Source: Daucus carota subsp. sativus
Taxonomy: Eukaryota; Streptophyta; Magnoliopsida; Apiales; Apiaceae
Reading direction: 5' to 3'
Assembly (NCBI RefSeq): GCF_001625215.2
Contig: NC_030384.2
Location: 40,272,390-40,336,389 of the forward strand
DNA: 64,000 nucleotides
Shown here: one piece after another, positions 24,410 to 36,925 of the stretch
Layout: every line of letters starts with the position of its first letter
Numbering within the stretch: the first letter of the stretch is position 1
The notes under the pieces: generated by a model
Database searches by the model: none
What the model saw: only the letters and a program-made list of their open reading frames with translations
Told to the model about the DNA's origin: nothing
Position numbers and translations under genes: made by a program

Positions 24410-25697
24410 TTTTAACAATATTGAAATTAGATGGCCTTGGTATTTGAATGAGACCTAAATATTTGAGTGGTCACGTATAGATATAGTTTTATATTGTTTA
24501 TTGTTTCCCTAAGGGGATCAAATTCTGACCAGTTTGGAAAGGGATGAATAATTTATCGCTATCGCTTCATAAATAATTGGGTATGGTCAATTTATAAGCG
24601 GGTCCTCTCATGAGATGTTTTTCGAAGTTATAAACATGTAAGGTAAAGTACATACGGAACATGCATTTTCAGTGGACTTCGCTTTATTCTACACTACTCT
24701 CATTTTTTAACTTTTTCCGCCCTCATATTTGTTCTACAGTTTTCGGTTTTTAAGATAACAATTTTAAATAAAAATAACTAAATACTATTATAAAATTGAA
24801 CTAAATGTTAAATGTATCAGAATTTTATACATATACTACATAACTAAGCTTGTAATATGGATTTTTGCAGCCGATTGAGTGAATTATAATATATAAAATT
24901 AGGATTTATAACAATAGAACAATTATATTGACAAAAAGATCAACGAAGCTTTTGCGAAGTTTAGTTTGAATCCCTCTTTCGCGGTTGTTAAATTATTTTG
25001 TTCCCCTCGGTGCAGCTTCACTTATTAAATTTTCTTCCCGTGATAAGAACTCCAGTTAAACGTTTTATGTAATTATCTGTTATATCAAAGCTTTTCTTTG
25101 AGTTTATATCAAAACGGGGAATCTTGTTACTCTTTAAGTATTTTTATAAAACCTTTAAGTATGTGAAAGCGACGTCTAATCTTTATCTTTTGCAGCTGAG
25201 ACACTGGAACTGGGCGCTTATACAATTCGTCATATTTGAATTCTTTCACCTGCTCTGGACTTTCGCCCGTTCAAATTTCAATTATGGTAAAATGAGGAAT
25301 AAGTTGCGCACTATTTTTTCTTTGAACTTTACGTTATTTGTAATTTATTAAATAAATATAACTATTTTAACGTAAAAATCTAAAGTACTATAAGGGGGTC
25401 TTTTGATTCATTTGAATGCAATTCAGAAAGAGATATACGAAAAAATGAAATATCCTGAATTAATTGTTTTAATATTTTTTTATTCAAAAATGGAATGAAA
25501 AGACCGTCTCTAATTTGAGACACTGCAACTTACTTACCTCGTTCAAAAATAGTCGTAATCGTAGTACATCTTTTTAATTACTCCGACAAGTCACCACCTT
25601 TGACCAATTTCGAATCCATCTTTTAATGCGTAGGAAAGTAGTACGGGGCAGAGATAAACGCTGCATTTGAAATGGCCAATTGGTGTTTACAATAACG

Positions 25698-25885
25698 GTC
25701 TTTCTAATGTGTGCCCAAAGGCACACAATAAACACTAAATTTTATAAAAACGAGCTAATTTGATTGATGGAGTTGATATGAATGCAGGGGGACCATTCAC
25801 ATTTATTATTCACACACCAATCAAAAGGAGTTATTCTTATTGGAGTTAGGGACTAGTGTGTGCCCTTCGGCGCACTATGACATGC
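25698..25885. mobile_element. Degenerate palindromic-end Mutator-like MITE
   Basis: The left end (GGTCTTTCTAATGTGTGCCC) and interior (ACACTAAATTTTATAAAAAC, TTGATTGATGGAGTTGATAT, GGAGTTAGGGACTAGTGTGT) follow the single-unit version of the element at 1963-2281. The right terminus has decayed (CCTTCGGCGCACTATGACAT) and no target duplication can be read. Confidence 0.65.
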
Positions 25886-25989
25886 ACCTCGGGCACTCCA
25901 ATATTGCAAACTGACTCAACCGAACTGTTTGAAATTCGAGCAAGATTTCGACCAATTATTTGGACTTGATTTCGAATTTGATAGCGTCA

Positions 25990-26105
25990 TGATTTTTAAG
26001 AGTCAAAACTCGATAAGTTCGAATTCATCGTGAAAGCTCTACAAGATACTCTTTGGTCAGAACTCGATAAGTTCGAATTCAACGTGAAAACTCTGCTAAA
26101 TACTC
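25990..26105. repeat. Tandem duplication, 2 x ~57 bp
   Basis: Two adjacent copies share AACTCGATAAGTTCGAATTC followed by ACGTGAAA-CTCT and a related tail. Non-coding. Confidence 0.75.
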
Positions 26106-26187
26106 ATGGGTAAATGCTCTGATAATAGGTATGGCTCGAGTTTGGCCTGACTTATTATATAAATTTATTTAATTATGTATATACTAA

Positions 26188-26488
26188 TGTTGTGTTTGGT
26201 TGGAGAGAATGATATTGAATAAATTGAAATGAGTAAAATTACCTGAAACTAATAGAGATAGGGGGAACGTTTTGAAAAAAATTTTAGTAAGTACAAAATT
26301 GTTATGATGATATTTGATAAGAAATTTGGGATAAGAAAGAAGGGAGCATTCCATTTCAAATTGAAAGTGGTACATGAGAGAATGAATGGAATGGAAAAAT
26401 TAATGAAATTTCTTAATAATTATTTATAATATAGTTCATTTCTCGTTCTATTTTTTCTGAGAATCATTCATCCTAATCAAACACAAGA
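26188..26488. mobile_element. Harbinger-like MITE (TAA target)
   Basis: It is bounded by TAA at 26185-26187 and 26489-26491. The left end TGTTGTGTTTGGTTGGAGAG pairs with the right end (ATCATTCATCCTAATCAAAC, then ACAAGA). Arms contain GAATGAT/ATCATTC. About 300 bp, no coding capacity. Confidence 0.7.
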
Positions 26489-26491
26489 TAA

Positions 26492-29475
26492 TATATATTG
26501 TATTAAATATATATGTATAAAATAAACAGAAGGTCGATCACGCCCTGCTCGTTCCTATAGTATTGTAGACTAGTATTGTGGTGATTCACAAGCAGTTGAG
26601 ACAATACATTTATGAAGGATATGCCACAATCTGGGACACTTTCAGTCTGCCCATAATCTATTGACCCGCATAATTGAATGCCCTCTTCTCTTCATTTCTC
26701 AACTTGCATTGAAGTTTCCCCTTATTATTTTCTGATTTTTTCAGTTTTTAACTACTTTGAAATTTCCCACTTGAGCATTGTTGTGGTACACTAGTGCACC
26801 AGTTGCAGTACATTTTTACTTGGGTTTGATGTTCATAAATACTCCAAAACGGGACGTACACGTACTCACTCATCACTTCTAGTTCAGTGTTCATCAATGA
26901 CAATAAAACTGTTGGGTTTTTCACGAGCACATACTGATAATTGTTTTTTAAATTAATAGAACATTTTGATTGGTGGGTGGGATTATATCCGATAAAATTT
27001 GGTCACATAACTAGAAAGTGAGTTTTTTGTTTTTTTTTTGAAAGACTAGAAAGTGAGTTAGAACTTAAAACTGATTGATCAATTCCAGTGTTAAATTCTG
27101 TAAACGTGACATTCATTCCAAGTTTGCACAACCAAGTCTTGGAAAAGAAAAGTAAACCGTTGTCTTAAATGAAACTGGGAGTTTGTCAAACAACAAACAA
27201 ATGTCGCTATAAGTTATGCCTCTTCTCTTCAATGCAAATGAAAAATAGATTGCGAATTCATTGTCCATATACAATGTTAAAGTAGGTTGCTCACCTACTA
27301 AATTTTCCGTTTGACATGCAAATTTTCATTAACTAAATAATTAGAGTTTCTTTTGACTCGGGCCCTTGTATGTTTCCATGAGCTGGATTTGATGAATATT
27401 AAAGATTTTTTGAACTCTACATTCGTAGAAAATTAAAGACGATGTCATGCAAGTAATTATGTGTTAATTCGTATTGTTTCTGTTTCAAAATAATAAACGT
27501 TTTGACTTGTGCATGTAATTTGATATGTAAAAAAATATCTAAATATTATTTTTCAAATTTTTTTGAATAAATTTTTAATATCTATATTTTTATTTAGAAA
27601 AAATCAAAATATAATACATAAAAATATATTTTTCTTGCATCACACAATATGGACAAAAAATTAAACCATGAACGAAGCAAAGCAGAGAGAAGCCTTTCAG
27701 ACACCGAACATTTCATTTGGGCTTCTTAGTTTAGCTTTAAAAGCCCAAACTATATAAGAGAATAGTTCGAAGTATTAAAGCCCAAACCATCAAAGATTTG
27801 GATTTCATCGTTTGATAACAGATTTGCCCATTTGTTGACTATTTCGTGGTATCAAGACCATTTGTTTGCCTGGTTCAAAACATCATACACTTGGGTCTTG
27901 GGAAACTAAAAACCATTCTCAGCTTAACGGCCCAAAAGTAACACAGAAGTACCTATTTGATTCAAAGCCCATGTTACCCCTTACCACCTACGGGCTAGCG
28001 GTGACGGAAATTAACGTTCGAATCAAACTGAGAGCGTCGTTTATTCGATTCAGAACTCATTTTGTCACGAACAGAATGTCTGGATCAAGCTCATAACGTC
28101 ATTTTTACAATAATCTCTGGTATTACTATATATTGATCAGAGAACAGATTAGATAGTCCAAATGATAAGAATTACGTTGATTTCTCAAATTCGATTCTCA
28201 CTTATCTAAAAATTATCACTTGCTAATTTATGAAAATGATAAGAATTACTTTTGATCCTTCCAGATTTATCTAAAAATTATTACTTGCTAATTTATGAAA
28301 ATGATAACAATAACTTTCCATCTTTCCAGATTTCTCAAATTCGAAGCTCACTTATCCAAAAATTATCACTTGGTAATTTATGAACCTCTAAATTACCATC
28401 TACAATTTATTCTTATTTTGTTTTCTAAATAAAAATTTATACCTACATTTTTATTCAAAAAAAATAAAATATATAGTAATTTTATTTTACATGAACGTTA
28501 AATTCCGTGTACAAATCTGGAGACCAAAGGGGTAAATTATCAAGCGGAAAGATCAGGAAGATTGTCATGTACTGGGCAACTTGCCTTCTTAGGCCCACTA
28601 CTAATTCAGAAATGGGTGCCACAGTGGCCTCAGGCCCTCAATTCAAAGCCGAACATAAGCTGCCTCAGAGCAGAAGAAAGAGCTTGTTTGTTATTAACTT
28701 CAGGTGACTGATTACCGAAAAATCATTACATTTGATATATATTTTTTGGAAAAAGGTTCGTCAAAAAATATTTTTACCTTTTTATTTTTAAAATAATTTT
28801 GTGAACATCAGAAAAATACTATTTAAATATAATTTATAATATTTTACTAATATATAGACACATGAATTTAATTTAATTTATGTTAACTAATTGGAGTAGA
28901 CAAGAAATCAAAAACTCCACCAATATTTGCTTAAAAATCATAACTTTTTCAAAAGAAACACATACAAAATTTAATTTTGTATCTTAGTTTAAAACGATCT
29001 TAAAAATATAAAATCATATTATATGATCTTATATTTTGTATCTTAGTTATAAAATTTAAAAGTTCAACAATCATATTATATCTTAGTTTAAAACGATCTT
29101 AAAAATATAAAATCATAATATTATTAAATTTTTGTATTATATGCTAGTCATTCATATAAATTAGAAAAAAAGGATAATAACAAACAACAACATCGCATTC
29201 ATTCATAATAATATTATTAAGAAATTCTAACTCGTTCTATTCATATTTAACAAATGAACTTAAAATTTGATTCATATTTTTTTAATACTAATATTGTAAT
29301 AGATGTATTTAGCGATTTCGAATGACGCATAAAAATGAGTCAAACTAAATTATGTCTTTAAATCAATTTCAGACATATATTTCAGAAATATAAATATATT
29401 TCAGATTAATTATACAAATAAATTTCAACTTATTTTAGAAACAACTTTAAAATCAGTACTTACTATAAAAAAACC
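26492..29475. other. Gene-free interval with decayed repeats
   Basis: No gene is supported. A decayed Stowaway-like sequence related to the 2789-3030 element runs from about 27474 to 27662 (AATAATAAACGTTTTGACTT, TGTAATTTGATATGTAAAAA). At 28140-28390 an ~80-bp unit (TTATCTAAAAATTATCACTT, GCTAATTTATGAAAATGATA) occurs three times in degenerate tandem. At 28980-29120 a segment with AGTTTAAAACGATCTTAAAA is duplicated. Frames at 27866-28096 and 28507-28707 have no recognisable domain. Confidence 0.5.
28150..28390. repeat. Degenerate tandem repeat, 3 units of ~80 bp
   Basis: Three head-to-tail units share AAAATTATCACTTG(C/G)TAA and TTTATGAAAATGATAA-AAT with variation. Non-coding. Confidence 0.7.
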
Positions 29476-30029
29476 GTTAATTATCAAGTTGGTCACTGAA
29501 GTAGTATTAATGTATCAAGTTGGTCACTAAATTCAAAACGGTATCAAGATGGTCACTGAAGTAGCCATAAATATCAAACAAGTAACTTGAAATATGAGTT
29601 CAAGCAGTAAAAATATTATTTATAAAGTTTCACACATTATTTTTAAATGTTACCACAACCAACTAAAAGGTTATGACTTCTGGTATTTAAAATAATATAT
29701 TTATATTTTATGAAGTTTATTTATTATTTATATTTTATTATATAGTTATTTCTTTGTTTTAATTAAAAATAAATAATAAATAAACTTGATAAAATCTAAA
29801 TATATTATCATAAATATCAGAAGTCGTAATTTTTTACTTGGTTTTGGTAACATTCAAAAATTATGTGTAAAAATTTATAAATAATATTTTTACTGCTCGA
29901 ACTCATATTTCAAGGTACTTGTTTGATATTTATGGTCACTTTAGTGACCATATTGATACCGCTTTGAGTTCGCTGATCAACTTGATACATTAAGCTCAGC
30001 TCTTCCAGTGACCAACTAAATAATTAATC
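29476..30029. mobile_element. Long foldback (inverted-repeat) element
   Basis: The 554-bp element is almost wholly an inverted repeat. Outer arms: GTTAATTATCAAGTTGGTCA on the left against TGACCAACTAAATAATTAAT on the right. Inner arms: TGAGTTCAAGCAGTAAAAAT against ATTTTTACTGCTCGAACTCA, and further in TTATTTATTATTTATATTTT against its partner. Arms exceed 200 bp with a short AT-rich centre. A target duplication could not be read because the flanks are A-runs. Long arms suggest a Mutator-like or foldback MITE. Confidence 0.75.
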
Positions 30030-30568
30030 CCAAAAAAAAATGATAGATAATTTATTAGGTAAAATTACGCAAGTGAGGTGAATGTACGGTGTACATATTT
30101 ACATAACATTATTTTATCCAGTTACTCGTAGCAGTTTTTTTTAGTCGGGTAGTTGCTGCCAGGCTTGCTGTGCTCCCCAAAGCGCGTGATCAGATTAGAT
30201 ACACAAATTCTGACAAAATTAAGATAACGACGCTGACCAAAAATTTACCACTCGCAGCAGTATAATTGTTTTCGCTTGCTTTCGTAAAACACTGAATCGT
30301 ACACAACACACTTATATAAAATATTCCACTATTTTACAATTCATAAAGATAACGATATGTCACACTTATTCGAGAATAAAAAAAACGTATCCATATTTAA
30401 TAATAAATTGAATATCTAGCTAACAACTCACATGGGACAGTCCAAAAAAATGTCTCCCCCTATGCTCGAAATACCACAAGTTCGAATATTGTTACTGTCA
30501 GTGATGTCTTCAACCAATTTACTGAAAATCATCCAATGAATAAAATAATAATAAATTAGTAAAATTAT

Positions 30569-31255
30569 TTAGCAGAAATCCCAGAGACGAAGATCTTCTT
30601 CGCCTTCGTAGACATGATCATGATTAATCATCATCGATGGTTGCTGATCGTCGAATAACAGCATGTCATCGATCATGTCCCTGAATTTAAACGACCCAAA
30701 GTCGTTGTTAAACATCCACGGCGCATTCACATTCATAACCGTTTCGTCAGGCTTGTAGTGATCCTCAAAGGCTAATGACACGTCATCTTCGATGTTGTTC
30801 GACGGTGAAGACGAGGCGGAGGAGGCGGAGGAGAGCGGCGGCGGGGACGGGAGGGGGGTGGCATTGTCGAGAAAAGTGTTGGCGGCTTGTGCGGCGATTC
30901 TCTGAATGGCTTTCGGCGACATGGAGGTGATCTGGTCGTTGATGTAAGGAGTGAAGTGCTGCTGAGAGAATGCTGGGAAGTTGAGATTGGCTGAAGGGCC
31001 TTTTAGACAAATAAGTGCTGCGTCATAAGCCCTGGCTGCAGCCTCTGCGGTTGAGTAGGAGCCGAGCCAGATTCTTGTTTTCTGATTGGGAGCTCTTATT
31101 TCGGACACCCATGAGCCCCAGCTTCTCATTCGGACTCCTTTGAATTTCTTCATCTTTTTGTTGACTGATGAAGGTGTTTGAGCTGATAGCTTCTTGCCTG
31201 CACTGATTCCACTTCCATCTGATTCAGCTCTGGTCATCTCTGTTTTCATTACCAT
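30569..31255 (-). CDS. DREB26/ERF012-like: DREB-type ERF transcription factor (AP2 domain, 228 aa, intronless)
   Basis: A single exon encodes 228 residues. One AP2/ERF DNA-binding domain spans about residues 38-95, beginning [20 protein letters not shown] and ending SANLNFP. The form [20 protein letters not shown] is characteristic of the Arabidopsis ERF012/ERF013/ERF014 group (DREB A-5 / group II). Downstream are the conserved [14 protein letters not shown] helix (about 113-126), a Ser/Pro-rich linker (131-152), an acidic C-terminal half and a terminal LRLWDF motif, as in DREB26. It should bind DRE/GCC-like promoter elements in the nucleus. The start at 31253-31255 is the first ATG; a second Met three codons on could also serve. 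A TATAAATA box is on the minus strand at 31362-31369, about 107 bases upstream. Confidence 0.95.
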   Translation of the reverse strand: MVMKTEMTRAESDGSGISAGKKLSAQTPSSVNKKMKKFKGVRMRSWGSWVSEIRAPNQKTRIWLGSYSTAEAAARAYDAALICLKGPSANLNFPAFSQQHFTPYINDQITSMSPKAIQRIAAQAANTFLDNATPLPSPPPLSSASSASSSPSNNIEDDVSLAFEDHYKPDETVMNVNAPWMFNNDFGSFKFRDMIDDMLLFDDQQPSMMINHDHVYEGEEDLRLWDFC

Positions 31256-31361
31256 TGTTAATAGACAAATCTGTGCGTTTTTTATGAGGTTTGGTTAATT
31301 ATGTGAAAAGGAATGGAATAGGAAGTGTGAGGGATTGGAATGAAAAGAAGGGTAGGTTTGA

Positions 31362-31369
31362 TATTTATA
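31362..31369 (-). promoter_or_regulatory. TATA box of the ERF gene
   Basis: TATAAATA on the minus strand lies ~107 bases before the start codon. The distance fits a short 5' UTR. It is the only clear TATA box in that position. Confidence 0.6.
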
Positions 31370-31399
31370 GAAGGGTTGGGTTGGGCTGGGCTGGGGGAA

Positions 31400-34300
31400 G
31401 TGAGTAGAAACACTTTAGTCAAGAGTAGTAAGGTTCTTGCTTGCAGCATATTATGCTTGCCAGATGTGTTACAGTTTTTTATCGGATTTAATAATAGACG
31501 CTGAAAGTGACTGATTTGCCCTTTCCCCAAAATTTGTTTGGAACGACTCGTATTTGTTGGTAAAAATAAAAACTTTAACTAGAATGAATTGACTATATTA
31601 TCTCTTCTTTATCCACCAAAAACAATTATTTGCACTTAAATCAAAGGTAAAAACAAATCCCGTAGATTGTGCAATTTTATGACAACTATGCGCTACATGT
31701 AAATCACTTCTTTATACTTACGATTACGATTACAAGGTGTGCAAGTTTTAATATCCGTTTCACATCATATTTTCTGTTACAATAAATAGTAGTGGATAAA
31801 TGAATTCTAATATTTACCTAAAATGGAGTATCATTAATGATAAATGTCATAAATTGTTTCTAATATATTCTTATTTTACAAAATATAAAAATTGGCCATA
31901 TTCATGTGGATAACTCTAATAACAAAATATTCGTATTAGCACATTACTACTGACACGCTAGTTCAAAACAAAATTTCTACATGTACCTTCTATTATGAAA
32001 AATTATTATCAAATAATCCAGCAGTTGTACGTTACGCATTTAAGGTGTATATAAAGTATAAATTCATAAGTTATTTTTAATTTTTTTTATTATACAATTT
32101 TTTAAATATTATATTTTCGTGCAGAAAATAAATTTTCAAAATTATATATATAATTATATTTTATAAAAATATTAAAATTTGTCTCAAATCGCCCGTTATC
32201 AACAAAAAATCCAGCGCGGGAGGGGATCATAAAGGGAGGAGAAGTCAGAAGAGAATAACTGAGAAAGATGATAGCATATGGTATTGGCAGACTGTAATGT
32301 ATGTAAGAACTGCATATGCATAAAGAAAAGGTCGCGAGTTACAAGTTTCTAGAGTTTTTGACTTACTTCACAAGTCACTGGCTCCTCCAGATAATAAAGA
32401 AAATGACTCCCCCAAAACCTGTAATTTTTATTTTTTATTTTCTGATAATGACTTTTCATGATGGACTATACGTATATGATAATGTTTTTGTATTCATTCC
32501 ATGGCCAACTTAGACATTTGGTCACATGGCCATGTTCTAGCTACCTTTCAGTTTGATAAGTTTTCTTTTATATTTTGCTTTTATTAATTTCTTTATTCTC
32601 TGAATGTGTATAGATGATGAGTATGTGACATAAATATCGTTTCACATTTACACTGAAAGATATAATAATATTAGGGCGATTATTGATAATTTTATAGATA
32701 GTGGATGTTATTAGAAAATAGGAAGGCCAACATCATAGGATTCTGTCACAAGCAGCTTCCAGGATTCTGCATGTGAGGAAAGAGATCAACAAACAAATCA
32801 GTAGATGCTTTGCTAAGTTTTTATTATATTATTTATTTCAAAATTTATTAATAAAATTATTAATCAAGATCATGTCCATAGACTCGTTAGATGTTCAAGC
32901 AGTGACCTCAAGTTTACGAAGTTTCTTGATTCGATCTTCGCTGATTTCAAAAATTAAGAATATGTACTAATTCATAGCTTTATGTAGAATAATCGAGTAA
33001 GTCTCGTTTTCATTTAAAAGAAATATTACAATGATATTTTATCTATTTAAACATTCTGATCATACTTCAATTTGACTTAAAAAATTTCAATAAATTTCTA
33101 AAAAATTTGAATTACGAGATCAACCAGTTAGTTTAACTAATTGTCGACTTCTACAATTATGTTTACGAGTGACAGTGTATTAAACAATTTGGATGGCATA
33201 CAAAACAGAGGAAACAACGCGCAATAGAACAGTGAAAACAAAATTATACTCCCAAAGATCAAAGCAGTAGTAACGAACAGCTGGTGCTTCACTGGCAAAA
33301 ACGTCAGAACACAAAAACGCGTGATGGGGCTTTCAAGAATCAAGTCCTTTTCGTTCTCTCTTTATCAAAGACTGCGAGCCTGGTGGACACACATAATGCT
33401 TACGCTTGCGTAACTTGACTTTTGTTCTCTACTGTACAGTTACGCATCGGACACAATTCAAATGTCACAATGTGTGTAAAAGGGGTTCATTTCTCGAGGA
33501 GATTCTCGTGTGGTACGGCATCACCTTAATTTATAGAAAAGGGAATACAATACTCTGAGATTACATGGTACTCGTTCTGGAAATGCCAGCACAAAACTAC
33601 GCATGCACGCTGTTTTTATGCGCATTGGGAGAAAATAAAAGTTGTTCGTATATGGTATGCGAGTCCATATGAAATCATGTGAAGTTGTTCTAGTAGACTC
33701 CAGTGTGAACCTTGAAGGATAAGAAATGCTAAAGCTTTTCATGATTAGAGCATAATATTTGAACGTGAAAATCCGAGTGTAACATGGCTCATTTCGGCTC
33801 CCACATGACGAGTTTGTTGTATGTTTAAAGTGTTTGCAATGTCAGTGCATTGATGTAAAGTTAAGACATTCGTGGTCCGCAGCCAGGTTAAAACCGTAAA
33901 CCGTAGTCCATGTTCTGTTTGAGGTACCCGTAGATACTCACTTCGTTCCGGACTTCGTTTATGTTCATTGTTTCAGACACTCTTTATAGAGTATATATTT
34001 TCATAATATTTTCTTAATGTCTAATAAAAATTTAGAAGTCAAATTTTTATTTAGGAAAAAAATTTTAAAAAATATTATAGACTTATATTTTATGAAAGTC
34101 TCAAAATACGTATATAAGATATTGTCAAGAACCTGTCAGGAAAGAAGGAATAATAACAATAGAAATGTAGTACTCGTACAATACAAGATTATATGAACTA
34201 ATAAAATGTAAAATAAATATTAATACTTTTAAGAATAATGAGAAGAATCAGAAGAAGCCTAGGATGAAGGATGACCGATAATACCTGATGGGGTTAGGAT

Positions 34301-34509
34301 GAGGACAGTCGCAACAAAATGGGAAAAGCAAAAATTTTCAATAAAAGAGTCCAATATTTAAATTTAACACAGTAACTCTTTTATGATTGAGTCTGACACA
34401 TATAAATACATGTGTGTTGAATATATAAAAAATATACGATAAATTTAATTTTGATAAGTTTATTTGAAATTTGAGAGTCACTGTGGGTGTTTGGCAATCA
34501 CTCTCAAGT
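31400..34509. other. Gene-free interval upstream of the ERF gene
   Basis: No exons or RNA genes were recognised. Short open frames at 32316-32513, 32773-32970, 33137-33343 and 33521-33742 have no conserved features. A degenerate foldback at about 33940-34150 (TCGTTCCGGACTTCGTTTAT and AT-rich arms) may be an old Stowaway copy. Confidence 0.45.
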
Positions 34510-34724
34510 CGGGCTTGTTTATAAGTTAGAAGCACTTATTCGTACTGTTGTGTAAAAGTTCAAGAAGCACTTATGAAAAATTAGGAATGCTAGCTTTTAT
34601 TTCAGGACATCTACTTATTTTCCAAACACTTTAATCATTTATAAGTCTTATCTTGCTTCTAACTTCTATTCTACTTATTTATTTTAAACAAGAAGCACAT
34701 ATTTTAAGTTCACCTAAACGGGCT
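34510..34724. mobile_element. Probable MITE (GGGCTTGTTTA ends)
   Basis: The left end CGGGCTTGTTTATAAGTTAG and adjoining AAGCACTTAT are matched in inverted order by AAGAAGCACATATTTTAAGT and CACCTAAACGGGCTC on the right. Pairing is imperfect and no target duplication is certain. Confidence 0.5.
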
Positions 34725-34934
34725 CATTATATTTACTCAAACTTGATGATGAGTCAAAGCTAAAAACATAACTTTGAACTTGTTTAATTTGACTAAAACT
34801 CGGCTCCAAGTCTTATCTGAGCAAAAATTTTCAGCATTCCTTCTCTAAAGAAACAATAGTTAATCGATCTAAAATATAGATCTCCTTCCATTTCAAAATT
34901 TTTATTAAATTATGTATTTTATATCAAAATCATA

Positions 34935-35262
34935 GGTCCTGTTTGGAAGTTAGAGGTTTGCGCAAAAATTAGAGGTTTGAGGTGGTTTAGAGGTTTGACC
35001 ACTAGAATCCGCTAATTTTAGTGTTTGGTAGTTAGCGGATTGAAATAGAGGTTTGAGTCCAAAAAACTAATTTGAGGAGCGTTTTGGATTAGAGGCTTTG
35101 GTTTGTGTCGGAAAAAGCTAATCAATCAGCTATTTACCAAACAGTTTTACAAGAAACATCTAATCCAATCCGCTAGTCAAAACATCTAATTCAATCAGTT
35201 AGTCAAAATATCTAATTCAATCCGCTAACCGCTAACAGCTAACCGCTAATCACAAACAGGCC
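34935..35262. mobile_element. MITE with GGYCCTGTTTG ends
   Basis: The left end GGTCCTGTTTGGAAGTTAG and right end CTAATCACAAACAGGCC are inverted repeats, each flanked by ATA (34932-34934 and 35263-35265). The subterminal right region repeats GCTAACCGCTAACAGCTAAC. The ends resemble Tourist/Harbinger and some hAT MITEs, so the superfamily is open. Confidence 0.65.
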
Positions 35263-35771
35263 ATATATATAATCATTTTTTATAGTACCACTGAAAATCA
35301 ACATGACTCGAAATGAGAGCAATTGTACTAGTTATGCACAATCACGTAAATAAAAAATGCGTTCTCACAAATTTAATGAAGTAAATATTATAATGAATGG
35401 TGTGCTCAGTTCGTAGAGATACCTCTCCATCGTCGCTCCTTCCTCTTCCTAGTCAGGAGACAGTAATGTGAAAATACAAATACTTAACAGTGTATAAACA
35501 AATTGTTCCAGTAGTCGTCGCGGAAGGAATAAGTTTCTTGTAGATATTTCTAGACATGGATCATTAAAATGGATTGTTTGTTAATTTATCAGGTGATTGA
35601 CAGTTGAAATTATGATTCGTGTCAACTAATGTTAACTCTTGCATAATTAATTAAATACGAGACATCACAATATCACATGTTTATGCCGCACTCATTTCAC
35701 TATTTAACTTATTAGCCTTTTTTTCTCTGATCGTGAACTTCCTACGAAATTTCACTCCATTAATTTTTTTT

Positions 35772-36437
35772 TTTTTGTCATAAAACGGTTGTATTATACC
35801 AAGAAAGAAAGTTACAAATCCGGATGGACAGAGTTTCCTTCATTCAACAAGGTATATCATCTAACCGAAAGTATGTAAATACTCCGGAAGCTTAGATAAC
35901 ATAAAAAAAGGGCCTCGTTAAAACCCTTCAAAAGCAAAACCCTATGGGAAAAAACTCAAGCAGGAAAAAGAGTGCCCTACAAAAATTACATCGATTACAA
36001 AACAGACTAAAATTGATGTCTTCTTTATTCCTTTCTATCTATGTTTGTAGCTCAACTATCTTGTACACCAAAGTTCGCGTCTTCTCGGAAGCAGCCATAA
36101 TAAATAAATTCTTAAAATCTTTTTCAAACATCCTGAAAATAAGACAAAACAGTATGAAACGAATGTGAGCGAATTTGAAAATAATTAAAATAAAGACATA
36201 AACGAGCCAACATTATGGCACTTAAATGCCTCTCTGGGCCAATAATGCCCCAATAATAGTCGCCATAAATGATACTAAAAACCTTAATTAAGAATAATTA
36301 ATATCCTTAATTAAGGCACAATTATCATCGCCAAATTAGCTCTTCTTCTTCACCCCTTCTGGACCTATCCATCACCACCATGGATATGATCTTGTTAGGC
36401 AAGAAGTTCTTCCCATTAAACTAACCAACCATGGATA
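35772..36437 (-). mobile_element. Poly(A) retroposon-like insertion with 20-bp target duplication
   Basis: The same sequence, TCACTCCATTAA followed by eight T's, occurs at 35752-35771 and 36438-36457. Between them lies about 0.67 kb that, read on the minus strand, ends in a poly(A) tail (T-run on the plus strand to 35776). A tail next to a long target duplication is the signature of target-primed reverse transcription (LINE, SINE or processed transcript). Near the tail, on the plus strand, is GGGCCTCGTTAAAACCCTTC followed by CCCTATGGGAAAAAACTC, a phrase I have met in several plant repeats. No long ORF is present, so it is a truncated or non-autonomous copy; the class is unresolved. Confidence 0.65.
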
Positions 36438-36635
36438 TCACTCCATTAATTTTTTTTAAACTAACTATTATTGGCTGCTGCAGCTGCTAAGATTGATAAT
36501 TACTCGGTATCTGCATGTCCTTTAAATATATCAATTTTCGACGGACAGTTTTAACCTATCAAAGTCTTTTATATTTGTGTATTATGTATTTGATACATCT
36601 ATTCAGCATCAGAGAGACGATGCTAATAAGTAATA

Positions 36636-36925
36636 CTCCCTCCGTCCCTCTCAATTGTTCACATTGGAGGGGGACACGGAGACCAAGACAATGTATAAAA
36701 AATGAGTAAAATTAGATGAAAAGTAGGTAAAGTGGTGAGACTTATCGATATTTAATAATAAATTTGAGATAGTGGAGGAAAGTAGTGGGTGTAATAGTAG
36801 TTTTTATTGTTAAATATGAGATAGTGGGAGTTATGATGAGAAAAATTTACTATTTATAGTAACGTAAAGAAATGAGAGGCACATCCCAAAATAGTAACTC
36901 TAAAAAAATAAGAGGAACAGAGGAG
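36636..36925. mobile_element. Stowaway-type MITE
   Basis: It is flanked by TA at 36634-36635 and 36926-36927. The left end is CTCCCTCCGTCCCTCTCAAT; the right end AAGAGGAACAGAGGAG is its decayed complement. About 290 bp, no ORF. Confidence 0.75.

Noticed and set aside
28507..28707. 66-codon frame in a slightly GC-richer patch
   Set aside because: No recognisable motif, no linked exons.
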